Shown: positions 14,975-23,047, counted from the stretch's first letter. The stretch is 32,420 nt of DNA from Helicobacter cinaedi CCUG 18818 = ATCC BAA-847 (GCF_000155475.1 NZ_DS990394.1:1-32420); one strand, 5' to 3'. The notes: generated by a model from the letters alone, not told the origin. Numbers and translations: made by a program.

Positions 14975-17062
14975 ATTCTAGCATATAGAAGTTTAAGAAG
15001 GGACTAAAACTTAAAACTTTATTTGAAATATAGAATTACTATTCTAGCATATAGAAGTTTAAGAAGGGACTAAAACATTAGAAAAAGAAAACTACGAACG
15101 ACTTTTATTCTAGCATATAGAAGTTTAAGAAGGGACTAAAACGCTTAGCATACTTGCTCCAATCACCGCTCCATTCTAGCATATAGAAGTTTAAGAAGGG
15201 ACTAAAACATAAGAAACAGCATTCCATTACACTTTAGAATTCTAGCATATAGAAGTTTAAGAAGGGACTAAAACTAAAAATTTCAAAAAGGAGAATCTAA
15301 ATTATATTCTAGCATATAGAAGTTTAAGAAGGGACTAAAACTAAAAATTTCAAAAAGGAGAATCTAAATTATATTCTAGCATATAGAAGTTTAAGAAGGG
15401 ACTAAAACGATGAAGTTATCGACAAAAGCAAATCAAAAATTCTAGCATATAGAAGTTTAAGAAGGGACTAAAACAGGAAGCGGTATATATCCCCACGAAA
15501 TGTAATTCTAGCATATAGAAGTTTAAGAAGGGACTAAAACGATACACTCACACATTCCACACCTAGAATCATTCTAGCATATAGAAGTTTAAGAAGGGAC
15601 TAAAACCTTCCAAGAAAATGAAAAGATTCTCCAATTATTCTAGCATATAGAAGTTTAAGAAGGGACTAAAACAGCGACATCGGGGATTGCACCGAGTCCA
15701 AGATTCTAGCATATAGAAGTTTAAGAAGGGACTAAAACTTTAGACATCCGCGACCTCCGCCTTGCTTCTATTCTAGCATATAGAAGTTTAAGAAGGGACT
15801 AAAACATGCAAAACAACATTAACTCTTTGATCAGAATTCTAGCATATAGAAGTTTAAGAAGGGACTAAAACGAGGTTCTTTTTGCAAAAAAACAAATCGG
15901 CATTCTAGCATATAGAAGTTTAAGAAGGGACTAAAACAAGCGCAGGCATTGTATCTGCCCTTAATTTATTCTAGCATATAGAAGTTTAAGAAGGGACTAA
16001 AACGCTAGTGATTGTTTGACTCGCAGGACTCCCATTCTAGCATATAGAAGTTTAAGAAGGGACTAAAACACGTACGACTACGACTTGGACATTGACAATA
16101 TTCTAGCATATAGAAGTTTAAGAAGGGACTAAAACGTCCCACCTGTATTTTTTAGTAGTAACATAGATTCTAGCATATAGAAGTTTAAGAAGGGACTAAA
16201 ACACAAAGTTACTATAATGCTTATCAAAAGGAATTCTAGCATATAGAAGTTTAAGAAGGGACTAAAACAAATCATTCTGATGGCACATTAAAGCTTAGAT
16301 TCTAGCATATAGAAGTTTAAGAAGGGACTAAAACCAAAATCCCCGCTGATGTCCTCCCATATCTCATTCTAGCATATAGAAGTTTAAGAAGGGACTAAAA
16401 CATAGGAGCAAGAGACTCAAATAAATCCTCTATTCTAGCATATAGAAGTTTAAGAAGGGACTAAAACCTATTTGAGAATTCTACTCGTAATGATTTTATT
16501 CTAGCATATAGAAGTTTAAGAAGGGACTAAAACATATGTCTCATCATTTATAAATGTGCGTATATTCTAGCATATAGAAGTTTAAGAAGGGACTAAAACA
16601 TGACACAAATAATTATAATAGCGGGATTAATTCTAGCATATAGAAGTTTAAGAAGGGACTAAAACCACAACATCGGGGATAGCACCAAGTCCAAAAATTC
16701 TAGCATATAGAAGTTTAAGAAGGGACTAAAACGCCGAAATCGCTCATCTTATTGGAATTTGTATTCTAGCATATAGAAGTTTAAGAAGGGACTAAAACCA
16801 AGAGCTTTATGCTACAAAAGACAACAAAATTCTAGCATATAGAAGTTTAAGAAGGGACTAAAACTATCGCCGCCGAAGGCGTCGTTTTTCTTTTATTCTA
16901 GCATATAGAAGTTTAAGAAGGGACTAAAACCATCATTGGTTCGTCCCTTATCGTCTTTTAATTCTAGCATATAGAAGTTTAAGAAGGGACTAAAACCCAC
17001 CGACACTTCCATTACCGGCTTTTCTAATTCTAGCATATAGAAGTTTAAGAAGGGACTAAAAT
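14975..17062 (-). CRISPR. Type II-C CRISPR array, 32 repeats and 31 spacers
   Basis: I counted 32 repeats of 36 bases and 31 spacers of 30 bases, except six of 31 (spacers 5, 6, 12, 18, 21 and 26). Plus-strand repeats begin ATTCTAGCATATAGAAG and end GGGACTAAAAC; all look identical except the last (17027-17062), which ends in T. The functional strand is minus, where the repeat begins GTTTTAGTCCCTTCTTAAAC, close to the C. jejuni repeat and complementary to the tracrRNA. Each minus-strand repeat ends TGCTAGAAT, a TGn-extended -10 element, so every spacer probably has its own promoter, as shown for Neisseria and Campylobacter. Spacers 5 and 6 are identical. Spacers 11 and 26 are diverged versions of one target. 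Spacer 7 matches the mod gene in this window. Confidence 0.98.
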
Positions 17063-17399
17063 TAGTGAGATTGAAGCCAATTGGATACGAATAATGGCAG
17101 AGCTAGAGACACAAGATGGCGATAGTAACACTTCATAGAGTGTGGTTGAGTCAAAGCAGAATTTTAATGCCCTAAATGACTTTAAAAGTTATGCTGATGA
17201 AAATCAAAAGCAAACAACAAATGGCTTTTCATTTGGCTCTGCGTTTTCTAAATTGAAAGAAAAGGGCATTGAAGCAAAAGAAGCCATTGAAAAAAAGCAG
17301 AATGCTAGATAAGGTTAAAGAAAAAACAAGTGAGCTGACAAACAAAGGACTTGAAAAAGGCAAAGGATTGATTGAATCTCAAAAACAAAAAGGGGCTAA
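17063..17399 (+). pseudogene. C-terminal remnant of a transfer-region protein
   Basis: Directly after the last CRISPR repeat the plus strand continues as coding-type sequence in one frame: ISEIEANWIRIMAELETQDG, an in-frame TAG near 17136, then VVESKQNFNALNDFKSYADE, FGSAFSKLKEKGIEAKEAIE, a stop, and a shift into VKEKTSELTNKGLEKGKGLI. This helical, Lys/Glu-rich ending looks like the C-terminus of a large conjugation protein, but I cannot name it. The 5' part is missing at the repeat boundary, so the array end marks a junction. The next gene starts in the last codons, so the two were once coupled. Confidence 0.55.
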
Positions 17400-17401
17400 C
17401 A

Positions 17402-17719
17402 ATGAGCGAGATTAAGAATAAAACATTTGAAGATAAGTACAATTTGTTGGGCAATACACTGCTAAAAGTTAATGATATTTTATCTAGTGATTTTAGGAGA
17501 GAGCTAGAATCTTTGAGTCCTTCTTCTATGAGTATGGATAAAAAACTTTTATTGTTTTCGCTGTATCATCTTATGAATGATGATTATCTTTTTTACAACT
17601 TTAAAATGTTGCTTAAAGAAAAGGTAGCCCAAATTGCTGAATGTTACTATTTTAATTTTGGTCTTACTGATTTTGGACTTTGCGACCTGCCGCCGCAAGA
17701 TTTACCGCGAGATTTATAA
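17402..17719 (+). CDS. Hypothetical protein of the transfer region
   Basis: An unrecognised 105-residue protein starting MSEIKNKTFEDKYNLLGNTL. I chose the ATG at 17402 because AAAAGGGG lies about 7 nt upstream; the TTG at 17372 lies inside the preceding remnant. The middle is mildly hydrophobic and aromatic (LLLFSLYHLMNDDYLFYNF) without a clean membrane helix. The last residues (CDLPPQDLPRDL) use codons such as CCG unlike the rest. The same frame continues past the TAA at 17717-17719 as DKTLDNKNKAVDRIDNKK for 20 or so codons, so the stop may be a mutation and the protein once longer. Confidence 0.5.
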   Translation: MSEIKNKTFEDKYNLLGNTLLKVNDILSSDFRRELESLSPSSMSMDKKLLLFSLYHLMNDDYLFYNFKMLLKEKVAQIAECYYFNFGLTDFGLCDLPPQDLPRDL

Positions 17720-17856
17720 GATAAAACACTAGACAACAAAAACAAAGCGGTAGATAGGATAGACAATAAGAAATTGCAATTTTAGAATCTCAATTAGAAG
17801 ACATACAAAAAAGCATAAGAAATTTACAACTAAGTTTAGATTCTACAAAGAAAACA

Positions 17857-18606
17857 TTGCAAAATCTCAAAGATATTGCGTGGGATAGAGATTCTAAAAA
17901 AGAAAGTAGCAAGATGTATAAAGTGCTAGAGAATGATAAGCCTAGCACTATTGTAAGAAGCAATGTGGGAGATGTGGTTGTAGATAGAGAGTTTATGGAA
18001 AAAGAAATCCAAAAACACCTTGATAATCCTGCACTAAGGGGAATGGTAACCACAGAAGAAATGCTCTCTTATCCTAAGATAGCTAAGAATGTGGAAGCGG
18101 AATATAATGCAGAAATCAATGACCACACCTGGAAAGTAAAAGCAAACGATGAAAGTGTTTTGGCTTATGGAAGTAGAGAATATGTCAAAGATGATAAAGA
18201 AATCAATAGGCTTTTAACCGCCCATAGCAAAACAGAAAGAGGGGAAAGAACGCAGAGGCAAGCAGACAGGGTCAGCTCTGCTACCTATTTTAACGACCCC
18301 GATTTTCGTGGCTCTGCTTCCGCTATTATACCACAATCTTCCAACAATGATGAAGAAACATATATGATTCCTAATCAAAATACTTCTCATACACATTTTA
18401 TTACACAAGATTCTATTTCTAATCTTTCATTAGAAGAACAAATATCTCTGGCCAAAGAAAATCAAAAAACACTCAATGCTATGCCAAAAGCAAGTGATAT
18501 AGATAAAGATATAAATAAAGACAACACACAAGAGAATACACAAACACAAGATACTACACAAAGAGTAGAAACTCAATCTCAAAAATCAACATTAAGGAGA
18601 AAATGA
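17857..18606 (+). CDS. Hydrophilic protein with basic C-terminal tail
   Basis: I do not recognise this protein of up to 249 residues. The frame is open from 17770 (the upstream part reads ILESQLEDIQKSIRNLQLSL, a coiled coil), but the first usable starts are TTG at 17857 and ATG at 17914. A one-base shift near 17765 would join it to the preceding frame, so the N-terminus may be broken. The body is polar without signal or membrane segments. The C-terminus is Gln/Thr/Asp-rich and ends KSTLRRK. Its TGA overlaps the next ATG (ATGA), so it is translationally coupled to the exported protein at 18603. It could be a cytoplasmic accessory or a secreted substrate; the basic tail matches those of the nearby toxins. 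Confidence 0.5.
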   Translation: MQNLKDIAWDRDSKKESSKMYKVLENDKPSTIVRSNVGDVVVDREFMEKEIQKHLDNPALRGMVTTEEMLSYPKIAKNVEAEYNAEINDHTWKVKANDESVLAYGSREYVKDDKEINRLLTAHSKTERGERTQRQADRVSSATYFNDPDFRGSASAIIPQSSNNDEETYMIPNQNTSHTHFITQDSISNLSLEEQISLAKENQKTLNAMPKASDIDKDINKDNTQENTQTQDTTQRVETQSQKSTLRRK

Positions 18607-19982
18607 TGAAACAAAAAACACTTCTAGCAACTTTCATTGTTGCATTAATAGGATTAAACAATGCTAATGCTTTTAGTTTATTTGGAATGGAGATAAAATC
18701 TCAAGCCGAACTTGCTAAAGAACAACAAGAAAAAGCTCAACAAAAGATAATGGAGCTAAAAGCAAAAGAATTGCAAGAACAGGCAAATAGGGAAGCAAGG
18801 GAAGCTCTTGAAAAGCAATATCAAAATCAACAAGCACAAACCCCACAAAACAATCAAGCAATAAGCCAACAAGCAAGTAACACTCGTGGATTGGGAGACA
18901 TTATAGGGGGAGGAAATATAGGAAATATTGTAGATGGAGCTTTAAATGGCAACTTAAATGGTGCTTTAGGAGGAGTTTTAGATTCTGTTCTAGGAAAACT
19001 AGACTCTCAATTTTCAAATATTTTTAGCAATTCCTTAAATTTCATAAACGCTTGTTATGAAACTGATTTAAAACTTGATATAGACTTAGGTATAGATACA
19101 ACTGATGTATGTGCTATGGCTTCAAAACTTGATGAAATTAAAGTTAATATATGCTCTCTTGTCGGAGGAAGTGGCACTATGAATAAAGGTGTAAGCGGTT
19201 TTCAAAGTCTGTGTGAAGCCAAACAAAAAGAATTTAAAGATTATGTTAGCAGACAAGCAAATAACTTTGCTGAATGGGCTACGCTTCAAAATGGAGAAAA
19301 AACTACTGATTATAATGCAAAATTTGCAAGTGGATTATCTGTGGCAGATTTTGATTCTAAATGGGATATTAACAATCTTTTGAAAAAAGATAGCACCATA
19401 AGCAAAATGCTTAAAGATGGAAAAATGAAAGAGATAGAAATGTTTATGGATTATACAAAAAGTTATGGAGCTAAAAAAGATATAGAATCAATCAATATGG
19501 AAGATATTAAAGCACCAAGCAGTATGAATGATTATCGTAGAGGCATAGACGATGGCATTAAAAATAATAGAACTATTATCAAAAATGCCAATCCAAGTCA
19601 AAGTGCCTCTTTGGCTCGTGCAAAATTAAGTAAAAACAACAAAGAAGATATGCAAAAATTATCAAATCAACTTAAAAGCGATTACAATAATGCAAAAATA
19701 GCAGAAATAGGCAATGCATTAGCTACAAGTGATTATAAAAAAATTGCAATTCCTACACAAGACTATGTCAAACTCTTAAGAAAAGACTTGCAACCTGGAG
19801 CTATCGCACAAATAAGAAGACAACAAGCACAAGAAGTATCACTGATTTCACAAATTGAAGAAAAATGGGAGAGAAAATATAACCTCGCAAAATTACTTAT
19901 TGATAAAGAGGTGATTTTATCTCAAAAATTTGATGAAACAGAAGCGAGAAAAGAAGTTAATCGCATTGTAAATAGCAATTAA
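18603..19982 (+). CDS. Exported transfer-region protein, Gln-rich with Cys motif
   Basis: A 459-residue protein with a clear signal peptide (KQKTLLATFIVALIGLNNANA, cleavage after NANA). Residues 30-85 form a Gln/Glu/Lys coiled coil (AELAKEQQEKAQQKIMELK). Residues 90-135 are Gly-rich with an amphipathic pattern (GLGDIIGGGNIGNIVDGALN). A domain with four Cys follows (CYETDLKL, TTDVCAMA, VNICSLVGG, FQSLCEAKQ), probably disulfide-linked in the periplasm. The rest is helical. It starts in the stop of the preceding gene, and a membrane protein follows 11 nt after it. I cannot assign a named Tra/Trb family. Export, Cys pairs and context suggest a periplasmic or outer-envelope part of a type IV secretion system. 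Confidence 0.55.
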   Translation: MMKQKTLLATFIVALIGLNNANAFSLFGMEIKSQAELAKEQQEKAQQKIMELKAKELQEQANREAREALEKQYQNQQAQTPQNNQAISQQASNTRGLGDIIGGGNIGNIVDGALNGNLNGALGGVLDSVLGKLDSQFSNIFSNSLNFINACYETDLKLDIDLGIDTTDVCAMASKLDEIKVNICSLVGGSGTMNKGVSGFQSLCEAKQKEFKDYVSRQANNFAEWATLQNGEKTTDYNAKFASGLSVADFDSKWDINNLLKKDSTISKMLKDGKMKEIEMFMDYTKSYGAKKDIESINMEDIKAPSSMNDYRRGIDDGIKNNRTIIKNANPSQSASLARAKLSKNNKEDMQKLSNQLKSDYNNAKIAEIGNALATSDYKKIAIPTQDYVKLLRKDLQPGAIAQIRRQQAQEVSLISQIEEKWERKYNLAKLLIDKEVILSQKFDETEARKEVNRIVNSN

Positions 19983-19993
19983 AAGGGTTTAAA

Positions 19994-20902
19994 ATGAATG
20001 AAATTGAAAACAAAGAAATAGCTACTATCTCTCCGCAAGAAGAGACTATACAAAAGGAAACAATAACTAACAAAAATAATGTTGAAGAAAAAACTAAAGA
20101 CAAAAATAAAAAGCAAAATGAAAAATCCAAAAAGAATGCAGTAGCAAAAGACCCACACAAAGAATCACTCAATTTTCACTGCGAACAATTTTTTGGAAAA
20201 AATTGGAAATATATCGCTTCATTCTTAGGTATTGCTATACTGATTTTTGCATATGAGCTAAATCATATCAGCACAAAAATGAATGATTTAGAGCAAGTAG
20301 TCTTAGAAAACAACTCAAAGGTTGTTTTAACAACAAGCGATGGAAGAGCAATTAAAGTAACAAAAGAGCCATTAAAAGCCGAATATTTAAAACAATTTGC
20401 CATAAGCACTTATGTCAATAATCTTATTGTGTCTCGTTCGCAACTAACGAATAATTTTCAAGCCTCACAATTTAAAGATTATGGAGAAGTAATGGATAAT
20501 GTTCCACAAATTAGAAATATTCTTACAAATTTTATGGATTATAAAGAAGATGAAGAGAAAGGCATTCAAGTCAATCAAGTAGCAGTTGGAGACTTAAGAG
20601 CTTATGTTCAATGGTTAATCTCTGCTACCGCACAAGATAAACTGCCTGAATATATTGCCATTAAAGATTATAGTGTAGAAAAATACGAATACACAGGCAA
20701 TAAATTTAGCACTGAAATTATCATTAAAGTTGTAGCACAAAGTTATATTCTTAGCGAAAATAATTACAAACAACAAAATGGTAATTTTAAAATTATCAGT
20801 GAGGGAAGTTTTGACCTAAACAAATCAAGCGATATTAATCCTTACGGATTAAGAATTGAACGCATTAAAATAGAGCCTATTGTTAAATCAAAAACTAGCT
20901 AA
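19994..20902 (+). CDS. Bitopic membrane protein, VirB8/TraE-like layout
   Basis: A 302-residue protein. The first 70 residues are highly charged and cytoplasmic (KTKDKNKKQNEKSKKNA). One membrane helix follows at about 75-92 (YIASFLGIAILIFAYEL). The remaining 210 residues are periplasmic and of mixed alpha/beta composition. This layout, with a single N-terminal helix and a globular NTF2-size periplasmic domain, is that of VirB8/TraE/DotI inner-membrane components, and the neighbourhood fits. I see no diagnostic motif, so the family is inferred from topology and context. AAAGGG precedes the ATG. The next gene starts 9 nt after its stop. No lesion is seen. Confidence 0.5.
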   Translation: MNEIENKEIATISPQEETIQKETITNKNNVEEKTKDKNKKQNEKSKKNAVAKDPHKESLNFHCEQFFGKNWKYIASFLGIAILIFAYELNHISTKMNDLEQVVLENNSKVVLTTSDGRAIKVTKEPLKAEYLKQFAISTYVNNLIVSRSQLTNNFQASQFKDYGEVMDNVPQIRNILTNFMDYKEDEEKGIQVNQVAVGDLRAYVQWLISATAQDKLPEYIAIKDYSVEKYEYTGNKFSTEIIIKVVAQSYILSENNYKQQNGNFKIISEGSFDLNKSSDINPYGLRIERIKIEPIVKSKTS

Positions 20903-20911
20903 GGAAACAAG

Positions 20912-21448
20912 ATGAATAAAGAACAACAAGGAATCTATGATGTAACATTTGGCGACAAAGAAATGACGCCAATATTTAAAGATATTGAAGCTATTGAAGA
21001 CGCAGTAATTGAATATATCACAATGTATGTTAAGGGATTTCACGATAAACGAAGAGACAAAGGACTCGGAGCGGAACATATTAAATTACATTTGGATAAA
21101 GGCTCTCAAGGCGAAATTACTTTAGAAGAGCTTGTAAATCTTGGGTATTCAATAAGAGAATATCTAAAAAAATTTGAAAATCCATTTTTGGAAGAAAATG
21201 GTGCGAAAATTTATGAATGGGAAAACGAAGAACATACGAGATTTAGAGTAATCACTGATATTCAAAGGGGAGGGCGACAACTGCCACTTTCCCCCTCTGA
21301 ACACCAAATTATAACATTCTATTCTGATAGAAATCTTAACGAAAGAATGGAATTTAAAAATCCACTTGTAAAAGAATATTATGACAATTTGCAAGATGAG
21401 AATGAAAATAATCAATCTCACATTGCAAAAATAAAGAAAAGAAGATGA
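20912..21448 (+). CDS. Barnase/colicin E5-like (PBECR-type) RNase toxin
   Basis: A 178-residue protein whose centre resembles the phage/plasmid barnase-EndoU-colicin E5/RelE group of nucleases. Visible blocks are GAEHIKLHLD with the expected His, EITLEELVNLGYSIREYL, GAKIYEWENEEHTRFRVIT and, last, HQIITFYSDRN. Such domains cut RNA and serve as toxins in phages, conjugative elements and polymorphic toxin systems. After the domain, 35 polar residues end HIAKIKKRR, a basic tail that could be a type IV secretion signal. No export signal peptide is present. It lies 9 nt after a VirB8-like gene and 24 nt before a coiled-coil membrane protein that might protect the producer. A truncated second copy lies at 10198. 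The family call is moderate; secretion is inference. Confidence 0.6.
   Translation: MNKEQQGIYDVTFGDKEMTPIFKDIEAIEDAVIEYITMYVKGFHDKRRDKGLGAEHIKLHLDKGSQGEITLEELVNLGYSIREYLKKFENPFLEENGAKIYEWENEEHTRFRVITDIQRGGRQLPLSPSEHQIITFYSDRNLNERMEFKNPLVKEYYDNLQDENENNQSHIAKIKKRR
21263..21300. repeat. GC-rich hairpin element, copy 2, inside the toxin gene
   Basis: The first 25 bases are identical to 10213-10237 and the rest is nearly so. Here the sequence encodes QRGGRQLPLSPS of the toxin. On the minus strand it is again preceded by TATAAT (21309-21314), so an antisense transcript starting with this hairpin is conceivable. Confidence 0.6.
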
Positions 21449-21472
21449 TTAAAATCAAACAAGGAGTTTAAA

Positions 21473-21871
21473 ATGGAACAAGAATATAAAGACAAAATAG
21501 AAAAACTTAATAGCGACTTAACAAAACTCACACTTGATTTACAAAAGGAAGTCAAAGAGCTTAAGGAAGACACACTTGTTAATGGACATATTGATAATAC
21601 TGCAAATATGAGCTTTGCCTTAGCAGAAATTAGTGAAGAACAAGAAAGTAGTAATTATGAAAAATTCTTGAAAACACTATTAGAATCTGATTTTAAAGCC
21701 CTGCAACAAGAAATGATTGAAGAAACAAAAAGAGAACTTTTAACCAAAAAAGTTTCAAAAAATCAGCAAGGTGGATTTAAAATTGGAATGATTTTTAATC
21801 TCTTTGGACTTTTAAGCTTTTTATTAACTCTATGGATTTGTGCGAAATATAAGCTTTTGTTTTTTGCATAA
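21473..21871 (+). CDS. Coiled-coil protein with C-terminal membrane anchor
   Basis: A 132-residue protein. The first half is a strong coiled coil (KIEKLNSDLTKLTLDLQKEV, then KELKEDT). The last 30 residues form one membrane helix (MIFNLFGLLSFLLTLWICAK) followed by a short hydrophobic end. It is tail-anchored, with the N-terminal part probably cytoplasmic. AAGGAG sits 7-8 nt before the ATG, and the gene lies 24 nt after the toxin gene in the same direction. It may be an immunity protein for the toxin or a structural accessory of the secretion machinery. I see no family motif and cannot choose between these. Confidence 0.5.
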   Translation: MEQEYKDKIEKLNSDLTKLTLDLQKEVKELKEDTLVNGHIDNTANMSFALAEISEEQESSNYEKFLKTLLESDFKALQQEMIEETKRELLTKKVSKNQQGGFKIGMIFNLFGLLSFLLTLWICAKYKLLFFA

Positions 21872-21880
21872 GGAAAAAAA

Positions 21881-22153
21881 ATGAAAAGTTTTAAGAAAGA
21901 ATATAAAAATATCAATTATGGAGCATATAATATACTTATTGCAATAGTAGATGATGAAATTTACTTTAAGACAGAAGACATTAAGAAAACACTAAATCTT
22001 GATACATACAAAGAATAGATGTCAAATAAAACAAAATTCTGTGGCATTAATTCTGCATTAGAATTAACAAAATCTAGCTCCGTATATTATAAAAATGGCT
22101 TTGCACTTTGGCTGGAGTATGAATATAATCTTATGAAACACGATATTTTATAA
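21881..22153 (+). pseudogene. BRO-N-like regulator fragment split by an amber codon
   Basis: ATG at 21881 follows AAGGAAAAAAA and opens a frame reading YNILIAIVDDEIYFKTEDIK, then TAG at 22016-22018. Immediately afterwards, in the same frame, ATG starts MSNKTKFCGINSALELTKSS and ends at 22151-22153. Together they form about 90 residues. The first part has the shape of a BRO N-terminal (antirepressor) domain: a strand, then EIYFKTEDIKKTLNL. One nonsense mutation is the simplest explanation; reinitiation at the adjacent ATG is possible. Family assignment is weak. Confidence 0.4.
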
Positions 22154-22174
22154 CTGAAAAGGGAGTTGTTATTA

Positions 22175-22225
22175 ATGTATGAAACACAATATTCTTGTTA
22201 TGAAGACAAAACATATAAGGATTAG
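22175..22225 (+). CDS. Possible 16-residue leader peptide before the relaxase
   Basis: AAAAGGGAG, an excellent ribosome binding site, precedes ATG at 22175 and a 16-codon frame (MYETQYSCYEDKTYKD) ending at TAG 22223-22225, two bases before the relaxase ATG. It may be a coupling leader or the shortened remnant of a gene. Weak evidence. Confidence 0.25.
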   Translation: MYETQYSCYEDKTYKD

Positions 22226-22227
22226 GT

Positions 22228-22966
22228 ATGAGCCATATTTCAAGCATAAATTTTAAAAAGTCAAAAGATTTTCAAGTATTCCATAACGCAAATATTCGCC
22301 CTAATTATGCAATAGGAACGGAATTATCCTACAATCGCAAAGGCTATGAAGCCCTAAAAATCAAACAAGAGTTAATACAAAATGCCATAGAAGCCTATAA
22401 TCGCACAAAACCCCCCAAAAGCTCCAAATTTCAAAGCTAAAAGTTACGAGTGGAGTAGTGCAGTTTGCAATATCAAGCCTGATACCACAATGCAAGATTT
22501 AGAAAGACTTGCAAAGCATTTTGAAACTAAGTATGGATTCCAATGCTACCAAATCGCCATACATAGAGATGAAGGGCATATTGATGATAATGGAGAGAAA
22601 GTTATCAATCATCACGCCCATTTGGAGTTTATAACGCTTGATAAAGAAAGTGGCAAGAGCTTATTTCGTGCAGAATTGCAAAAACCTAAAGCTCTGCGAC
22701 AAATCCAAACCGAAGTTGCCGAGATTCTACAAATGGAGTGGGGACAAGACAAACGCATCAGCAAAAGAGAACGCATAGAGCCACGCAAATATGGAGCTAT
22801 GAAAGAAAAAGAGCGTGAAGCTCTGCGGAAACTTTTAGACTTTTATGATGAGATTCTAGGAATTGATACAAAAGGATTGTCTATCACTGAAGCACAACAG
22901 GCACATAAAAATCTTGTAAAGAAAACACAAGAAAAAAACATATTAAAAGGCATAGATAATATATAA
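22228..22966 (+). pseudogene. Relaxase (mobilisation nuclease), frameshifted at a C6 tract
   Basis: Two overlapping frames make one relaxase of about 245 residues. The first (22228-22440) reads MSHISSINFKKSKDFQVFHN through AYNRTKPPK. The second continues APNFKAKSYEWSSAVCNIKP and holds the metal-binding motifs IAIHRDEGHIDD and INHHAHLEF, the HUH-type signature of MobA-like relaxases. The shift happens at CCCCCCAAAA (22411-22420): one base more or fewer restores a single frame. The enzyme would nick the element's oriT and lead the strand into the recipient. With about 245 residues it lacks the long C-terminal region of many relaxases. It may be dead, phase-variable, or a sequencing artefact at the tract. 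Confidence 0.75.
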
Positions 22967-22980
22967 TATTATAGTAGAAC

Positions 22981-22998
22981 ATATAATATTATATACTT
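22981..22998. repeat. Left 18-bp direct repeat flanking VapXD copy 2
   Basis: ATATAATATTATATACTT, containing a 14-bp perfect palindrome. An identical copy lies at 23819-23836, on the other side of the VapXD pair. Confidence 0.75.
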
Positions 22999-23041
22999 TG
23001 CTATATTTATCTATCTTATATTATATATATCAAATAAATGT

Positions 23042-23047
23042 TATAAT
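23042..23047 (+). promoter_or_regulatory. Probable -10 element for vapX-vapD copy 2
   Basis: TATAAT within AATGTTATAAT, the same eleven bases as at copy 1. The predicted leader is about 25 nt. Confidence 0.55.

Noticed and set aside
14975-17062. crRNA transcribed on the plus strand
   Set aside because: The minus-strand repeat matches the C. jejuni orientation, the tracrRNA anti-repeat pairs with it, and the -10-like element works only on the minus strand.
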